Below are positions 59,679 to 64,000 of a stretch of 64,000 nucleotides of DNA, piece after piece; positions within the stretch are counted from its first letter, which is position 1, and each line of letters opens with the position of its first letter. Source of the stretch: Euryarchaeota archaeon UBA58 (GTDB taxonomy: Archaea; Thermoplasmatota; Poseidoniia; Poseidoniales; Thalassarchaeaceae); NCBI GenBank assembly GCA_002498525.1, contig DAHR01000013.1, forward strand, positions 43,098 to 107,097, in the 5' to 3' direction. Made by a program: the position numbers and the translations under genes. A model generated the notes under the pieces. That model did not search any database and was not told the origin of the DNA. It worked only from the letters and a program-made list of their open reading frames with translations.

Positions 59679-60251
59679 TCAGGCACCAGGGCCAACAACT
59701 GATGCTACGACTCCGAGCAAGCCGATGGTGATGACGAGGACCACGGAAGTCCGCAGTGCGCGTATTCGGAGTTCGTCTTCGCTGTCTTCACGGAAGGTGA
59801 GGTAGCAGAGATAGACCATGACGATAATCATCATGTGCTTGATTAGCATCACCGAGGTCCAGCGATTTGCGAAGAATTCGAGGAGCAAGGGGTGTCCCGG
59901 TTGGTAGAGTCTCATCAGGCCTCCGGTGAGGTTGAAGACTAGGCCGACGATGGTCAGGCGCTTTCCCATCAGACTGAGGCCTGAGGAGAACGAGATTTCT
60001 GTTTCCGGGCTCTCATCGAGATGTCGTTTGACGTGGTAATAGAGAATCAGAATGCCCGATAAAAGCAACATCGAGCCGAGGCTGTGCAGGCTATTTGCAA
60101 GAATCATCATGTCGAAACCCCCTAGAAGTGCTCTCCAAGATGATTCGCCGGCTTCTTCGCCGTGAGCCGCGACCGATGATGAGAGGAGCGAGGTCAGTGT
60201 GGTTGCGATGAGTAGTCGACCTGTTGACAGATTGTTCGGTGGTCGATTCAT
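59679..60251 (-). CDS. Polytopic membrane protein, CopD-like pattern, unknown
   Basis: 190 aa from ATG 60251; an ATG at 60314 adds a repeat-rich N-terminus (NRPP twice). Signal-type helix, then AAHGEEAGES, then about four helices with His at their ends: NSLHSLGSMLLLSGILILYYHV, RLTIVGLVFNLTGGLMRL, SVMLIKHMMIIVMVYLCYL and a last helix near the C-terminus. The pattern recalls CopD-like/heme-associated membrane proteins, from memory. Divergent from the next gene. Confidence 0.55.
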   Translation of the reverse strand: MNRPPNNLSTGRLLIATTLTSLLSSSVAAHGEEAGESSWRALLGGFDMMILANSLHSLGSMLLLSGILILYYHVKRHLDESPETEISFSSGLSLMGKRLTIVGLVFNLTGGLMRLYQPGHPLLLEFFANRWTSVMLIKHMMIIVMVYLCYLTFREDSEDELRIRALRTSVVLVITIGLLGVVASVVGPGA

Positions 60252-60413
60252 GAGCTGGCGGTCACTCGGTGGTCGATTACTGAGGGACCGATACGTGTTG
60301 CCCATGTTGGTCACATACTCGGCTGTTGACTATTGATTCTTCCTCAAAACGGCCTGTGGCATGCTCACAGGGCCGGTTATGTGTTTAATGTGGGGCATCG
60401 CGTGTTCTGATTC

Positions 60414-61568
60414 ATGGCGCGCGTGGCGATTGTCTGTATCACGTTCGCGTTGATGCTCAGCGCGGTGCCGAATGTGGCTGCTCACGACGAGCCTCCGGTC
60501 GCTGCAGGGATGATTCTCGCACTGTCGGGTTCGGGTGGAGACTTTGACTTGATTCGCGAGACTCCGGCTGAGGCCAGCCAGGGTTCACGCGACATCGTCG
60601 GCGGTGTCGATGTCGATCTCGGTGTCTGGCTGAGCGCGCCGCTTGAGAACGATCTTTCGATTGTTTCAGGCGACATCATGGTGGTGATGTGGGCGCTGCC
60701 TTTGGTGCCAGTCATTGGAGATGGCATCGATTTCACTATTACGGTGTCGATTGATGGTGAGGTCATCGACTCGCACACCTCCGATGTGGTGTCGATGATC
60801 GAACCGCTGATCTGGACCGCCGTGCCATGGTTCGCGCCGAATATCGAGTTCAATGCCTCGGCGGGACAGCAGTTCGAACTGCACGCCAGCGCGATGCTGG
60901 ACGGTGTCGGCTCGGCCAGGGTGCAATGGGGCAATGAGATGGATTCGCCGGCGACTTTTTCGATTGAGAATTGGTTATTGGTGCGGGAGGAATCACAGGT
61001 TCCGACCGAAGAATCTTCGCAACTTGAGGCAAAATTCAATACCCCGTGGAACTGCTCTGACATCGACGCGGTGACACTTGAAACCAAGGGACCAGTCGAC
61101 AATCACGACATGGCTTGGGAGGACGGAGGCGAGTCTGAAACGCGTGCGCTCACGCGCGAGGAATGCACCTTCGCCCTCGACCTCGCACAGATCGAAGGAA
61201 CTCACCTGACGCTATGGAAAGTGAGTATGAGTGACGGTGGCATCATCAATCAAAGCGGCAACTTCGAAGTCATGGCTCTTGAGCCTGAGGGAGTGACTCA
61301 ACCATTGCACGTGAACCTGCTCGGTGGCGTCATGGGGGCTCTGCTGGCAGGCGTTCTTTTAGTGGCCGAAGTCAGTCGCAAAGTGTATCCCGAGCGCTTC
61401 GAAGGTCGGGAATCACTCGGTTATTTCGAGCGACTGCAAAGCGGCTTCTCAGCAGAGCAGTTGGCTGTAATCGGCATCGCGGTCTTGGTCGGAGCTTTGA
61501 CCAATCTGACGGTCACAATCATCCTCTTCGCTGTGCTTTATGCTTCGCTCTGGTCAATCAATGATTGA
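60414..61568 (+). CDS. Secreted protein with two C-terminal membrane helices, unknown
   Basis: 384 aa. Signal peptide (VAIVCITFALMLSAVPNVAA) and then HDEPPVAAG, a beta-rich extracellular domain of ~280 residues with two Cys (FNTPWNCSDIDA, REECTFALD), and two helices at the C-terminus (LLGGVMGALLAGVLLVAEV and LAVIGIAVLVGALTNLTV...). No family recognised. It diverges from the CopD-like gene and may share its regulation. Confidence 0.55.
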   Translation: MARVAIVCITFALMLSAVPNVAAHDEPPVAAGMILALSGSGGDFDLIRETPAEASQGSRDIVGGVDVDLGVWLSAPLENDLSIVSGDIMVVMWALPLVPVIGDGIDFTITVSIDGEVIDSHTSDVVSMIEPLIWTAVPWFAPNIEFNASAGQQFELHASAMLDGVGSARVQWGNEMDSPATFSIENWLLVREESQVPTEESSQLEAKFNTPWNCSDIDAVTLETKGPVDNHDMAWEDGGESETRALTREECTFALDLAQIEGTHLTLWKVSMSDGGIINQSGNFEVMALEPEGVTQPLHVNLLGGVMGALLAGVLLVAEVSRKVYPERFEGRESLGYFERLQSGFSAEQLAVIGIAVLVGALTNLTVTIILFAVLYASLWSIND

Positions 61569-61591
61569 TGAGAGCCGAGCCAGCGGCCGAA

Positions 61592-62248
61592 TCAGGCATC
61601 TTCCTCTGGGATTTCGTAACCCCTGACGTGGTGAATTTTCAACATGTGCGCTTCGGCATTTCGTGGTTTCAAGCGCGCTGAACAATGTGGACAATCGATG
61701 AAATCACCGCTGCTCGAGCGCGACTTTGTTGAGCGTGATTCGGTGCTCGACTTCGGGCCTCGCATCTTGACGACGAGGCCCGCGATACTGCCGACGATCA
61801 GTGCGACGAGAAGAAACGAGGCGGCGAGAGTGTGAAAGAAGCCAGGGTCGCTGTCCAATTGCAGGTCGTCAGTGACGTATCTGTCCGCCTCCTCCGGTTG
61901 TCCATCCGCGCCTTGCAGGTCGATGATGTGCTCGAATTTTTGTCCGTCGACATCGAGTACAATCTTCATTCCGTGGTCGCCGGAGTGGATATGCAGAATC
62001 AACTCGTAATTGCCTGAGAATCCAGTGCTGTCGTCACGCTCTTTGTTATTACCACAAAGTGAAGAATCGGTCGCATCTTCTGAACAATCTATCTCGACAG
62101 TCATCCAGCGCATGACCTCACCATCGGGCGAGAGAACCTTGCCTTCGATGACGTAGCGGTGTTCCCACTCATGCTCGGCTTGGGCAGGTATGACGCCAGA
62201 CAGTAGAATTGCAGCCAGAACCAGAACGAGGATGTTGCTTCTCATCAT
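61592..62248 (-). CDS. Secreted membrane-anchored protein with a cytoplasmic C2H2-like finger
   Basis: 218 aa. Signal peptide (ILVLVLAAILLSGVIPAQAEHEWEH); the extracellular part resembles a carboxypeptidase-regulatory-like beta domain (YVIEGKVLSPDGEV, GFSGNYELILHIHSGDHGM). Membrane helix ~142-165 (LAASFLLVALIVGSIAGLVV). The C-terminal tail has a finger-like DCPHCSARLKPRNAEAHMLK with two His after it. Unusual topology: extracellular beta domain and an intracellular zinc finger. Function unknown. Confidence 0.6.
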   Translation of the reverse strand: MMRSNILVLVLAAILLSGVIPAQAEHEWEHRYVIEGKVLSPDGEVMRWMTVEIDCSEDATDSSLCGNNKERDDSTGFSGNYELILHIHSGDHGMKIVLDVDGQKFEHIIDLQGADGQPEEADRYVTDDLQLDSDPGFFHTLAASFLLVALIVGSIAGLVVKMRGPKSSTESRSTKSRSSSGDFIDCPHCSARLKPRNAEAHMLKIHHVRGYEIPEEDA

Positions 62249-62306
62249 TGGATGGGTCGAATGAAGTCCTGTTAATGATTTCGCGGAATCGGTGTCCGAT
62301 AGATTC

Positions 62307-63107
62307 TCAGCGCGGATGGATGATTGGAAACAGCGGATGGTTCATCTCTGCCCCCGCTGCTAACTCCTCTGCTAACCCCTCGAACTCGGGGGAAGTGCGC
62401 CAAGTTCGTGGGGCGTGACGAATGTCCTCGCCCATCACCCTGACTGAGAATGCTCGGCGCCGATTTGTTGAGCCGCGTGCGCCGTGCAGCGTCAACATAT
62501 GGAATGCGACGGCGTCGCCTTGATTCAATTCCCAACCGAGGATCTCGTGTGAATCAGACTCGCCGTCGATATCGGGAACTTCAGCTAGACTACCCTCTGG
62601 AAACCACTTGGATTGGTCGGTCAGGAAGGTCTTGGGCATGTACCAAGTACCATCGTTCGAGCGAGCGACGAACTCGAGTGTTGCGGGCCGAGAGACCGGG
62701 TCGACGGGAATCCAGAAACTGATGTTCTGCGAGCCTTCGATATTGTAGTACGGAAGGTCTTGATGCCACGGAGTCGGCTGTTTTGTCGCCGGTTCTTTGG
62801 TCAACATGTGGTCGTGGTAGAGCCTTACTACTGCGCTTCTCATCAGCTTGGATGCGACCTCTGGAAGTGCTGATTCGAAGATGATTTCGCGGTAGGCTGA
62901 GATGCGTTGCCAATTGCAGAAATCCTCGAAGAAACGGCCAGGGTCTGAATTGCGGCTGGCGGTCTGGCCGAGGGGGCTGGGATTCTCGATGTTCCAATCG
63001 ATCGCCGTGGCCAGTTTTTCGACTTCTTCGGCGTTGAGCAGATTACGAATCACCACAGCGCCATTGCGCTGATAGAACTCGACGTCGGCCTCACTAACCA
63101 CTACCAT
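62307..63107 (-). CDS. Phytanoyl-CoA dioxygenase (PhyH)-family protein
   Basis: 266 aa Fe(II)/2-oxoglutarate dioxygenase of the PhyH type. YQRNGAVVIRNLL at the start, PTPWHQDLPYYN with the HxD iron ligands, and MLTLHGARGSTNRRRAFSVR with the distal His and the Arg that binds 2-oxoglutarate. In bacteria and archaea these hydroxylate varied small molecules; the substrate here cannot be told. Stand-alone gene before tRNA-Val. Confidence 0.88.
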   Translation of the reverse strand: MVVVSEADVEFYQRNGAVVIRNLLNAEEVEKLATAIDWNIENPSPLGQTASRNSDPGRFFEDFCNWQRISAYREIIFESALPEVASKLMRSAVVRLYHDHMLTKEPATKQPTPWHQDLPYYNIEGSQNISFWIPVDPVSRPATLEFVARSNDGTWYMPKTFLTDQSKWFPEGSLAEVPDIDGESDSHEILGWELNQGDAVAFHMLTLHGARGSTNRRRAFSVRVMGEDIRHAPRTWRTSPEFEGLAEELAAGAEMNHPLFPIIHPR

Positions 63108-63189
63108 GAATCGCTTCTGACAAGGCAGATTTTGAAGTCTCCCACGAGAGTTCGATGACTGTCGAGCCCACCTTCCATTGATTCAAAGC

Positions 63190-63265
63190 TGGTGGGCTCG
63201 GCAGGAATTGAACCTGCGATCTTCGCCGTGTGAAGGCGACGTCATAACCCCTAGACCACGAGCCC
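63190..63265 (-). tRNA. tRNA-Val (anticodon CAC), CCA encoded
   Basis: Minus-strand cloverleaf. Acceptor GGGCTCG/CGAGCCC, anticodon stem TCGCC/GGCGA around TTCACAC (anticodon CAC), T arm GCAGG-TTCAATT-CCTGC, discriminator A, CCA at 63190-63192. It shares D and T arms with tRNA-Val(UAC) at 25616-25691. Confidence 0.95.
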
Positions 63266-63377
63266 AGCAAGGGCTCGACGAGTGTTGGCGACTTAATCGT
63301 GATGACACTTCACATCCACTTTTCGTCCCACCCCTGTCCCCGCCGCAATCAAATGCGTCCGGCAGGTCGGGGGTTCG

Positions 63378-64000
63378 ATGGTAGCGGGTCTTGACTTCGA
63401 TGTCCTGCGGCAACGGGATACCTGGAAGGCCTTCGGAATCGGCGTCGTTCTGTTCTGCCTCATCGGCTATTCCTCGCTCTCCCTCTTCGGCCTCACCTCC
63501 TCCACCTACGGCACCACAGACGAGGTCGGCGAGGCGCCTGATTTCCTTGTGGCTTCGATGAATCGGAGTGGCATCGAGGACGCTTTCGCAGACGAGAATG
63601 GGATGATTCGGCTGTCGAGTCTGCGCGGAAGCGTCGTCGTCTTGGATTTCATGGCGGTCGATTGCTCTAATTGCCACTTTGTTCAGGCGCACATCGACCA
63701 GAATCTGGCGGAGTGGGGGGCTCTGCAAGGTGAGTATCCGATTGTGGTAATCTCGTTGGGGTCGTGGTACGGCTACGAATCGTTCGAGCGAATCAATTCG
63801 AGCTTCGGCGATTCGGCCTCAGACCGTCACATGCCCTGGCCGGTCGTCAATGGTGGCACGGATGTCATTCTGCTGGAGAATGGGACTCGTGGAGATCTGG
63901 TCGAATACTACTCCGCGCAAGCCTTGCCGCTTGCGCTGGTCATCGACCACGAAGGCTTCGTGGTCGCCAAAGAGAACACTGGTACGCCGCTCGATGGCTG
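63378..64000 (+). CDS. Membrane-anchored TlpA/thioredoxin-like protein (3' end outside window)
   Basis: ATG 63378, open to the end of the window (207 codons). An N-terminal membrane helix (FGIGVVLFCLIGYSSLSLFG), then EAPDFLVAS, the redoxin pattern IRLSSLRGSVVVLDFMAVDC followed by SNCHFVQAHID (the CSNC redox pair), and LPLALVIDHEGFVVAKE at the end of the visible part, where cis-Pro would be expected (LPLALVID). The topology predicts a thioredoxin fold outside the membrane. In relatives a CcdA-like membrane domain often follows; that is not visible here. Confidence 0.8.
   Translation, partial: MVAGLDFDVLRQRDTWKAFGIGVVLFCLIGYSSLSLFGLTSSTYGTTDEVGEAPDFLVASMNRSGIEDAFADENGMIRLSSLRGSVVVLDFMAVDCSNCHFVQAHIDQNLAEWGALQGEYPIVVISLGSWYGYESFERINSSFGDSASDRHMPWPVVNGGTDVILLENGTRGDLVEYYSAQALPLALVIDHEGFVVAKENTGTPLDG

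Noticed and set aside
59607..59730. Possible small plus-strand peptide starting at the ATG near 59607 behind a TTATATC box
   Set aside because: The encoded peptide is Arg/Cys-rich with no protein-like pattern and crosses the hairpin and the opposite gene.
62450..62873. Plus-strand frames opposite the PhyH-family gene
   Set aside because: The minus strand has intact iron and 2-oxoglutarate ligands; the plus frames are Arg-rich shadows.

Overview
The window looks like chromosomal DNA of a planktonic marine euryarchaeon, most likely Marine Group II (Candidatus Poseidoniia). The archaeal markers are the small subunit of DNA polymerase D, archaeal/eukaryal-type ribosomal proteins L37e, L44e and S27e, aIF2-alpha, Nop10, NOB1, a PAC2-family proteasome chaperone, an archaeal TyrRS and HMG-CoA synthase. 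The group-level call rests on these together with very long secreted thrombospondin-3/Cys-rich repeat proteins, acyl-CoA dehydrogenases with ETF, and several bacterial-type genes. It is an inference and was not tested by phylogeny. Many genes seem to have a TATA-like box about 25 nt before the start (leaderless) or a short leader with a GGAGG-type site.

Layout. 1-15 kb is an accessory, surface-oriented region: the end of a sulfatase/phosphatase-superfamily protein, a DUF899-like thioredoxin-fold protein, and an 11.7-kb gene for a giant secreted, membrane-anchored protein of about 3890 aa. That protein carries an HExxH domain, IPT/P/FnIII domains, two RCC1-type seven-repeat blocks and about 34 Cys-rich repeats. 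Two identical 40-bp elements flank the giant gene, and it is followed by an AT-rich pair of membrane proteins. 15.5-20 kb holds tRNA-Glu, a PKD lipoprotein with a Trp-rich DxDxDG repeat, and a membrane-anchored double winged-helix regulator. The last two share a promoter element.

20-36 kb is mostly housekeeping: NOB1, TatA, MoaD, a SerB-like phosphatase, PolD small subunit, PncC/CinA, TusA, tRNA-Val(UAC), a PIMT-like protein, a HEAT-repeat protein, a ParB/SerK-like protein, a bacterial-type CCA enzyme, a GcvH-like protein lacking the lipoyl lysine, an acyl-CoA dehydrogenase, HMG-CoA synthase and TyrRS. 36-44 kb has a glutaryl-CoA dehydrogenase-like enzyme, a CHAP amidase, ETF beta/alpha, PurF and L37e. 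45.8-48.2 kb is the conserved archaeal operon L44e-S27e-aIF2alpha-Nop10-PAC2. After it come a small ubiquitin-like protein, tRNA-Ser(CGA) and a Cas4/AddB-like nuclease fused to a probable OB-fold region.

51-59.5 kb carries a PdxT-radical SAM operon, divergent from a plus-strand run of serC, acs, deoC and an ALDH16-like gene. The last three make a plausible route from deoxyribose-5-phosphate via acetaldehyde and acetate to acetyl-CoA. The ACADs, ETF and this route fit a heterotroph degrading lipids, amino acids and nucleosides. 59.6-64 kb has secreted or membrane proteins of unknown role, a PhyH-family dioxygenase, tRNA-Val(CAC) and the start of a TlpA-like membrane thioredoxin that runs off the window.
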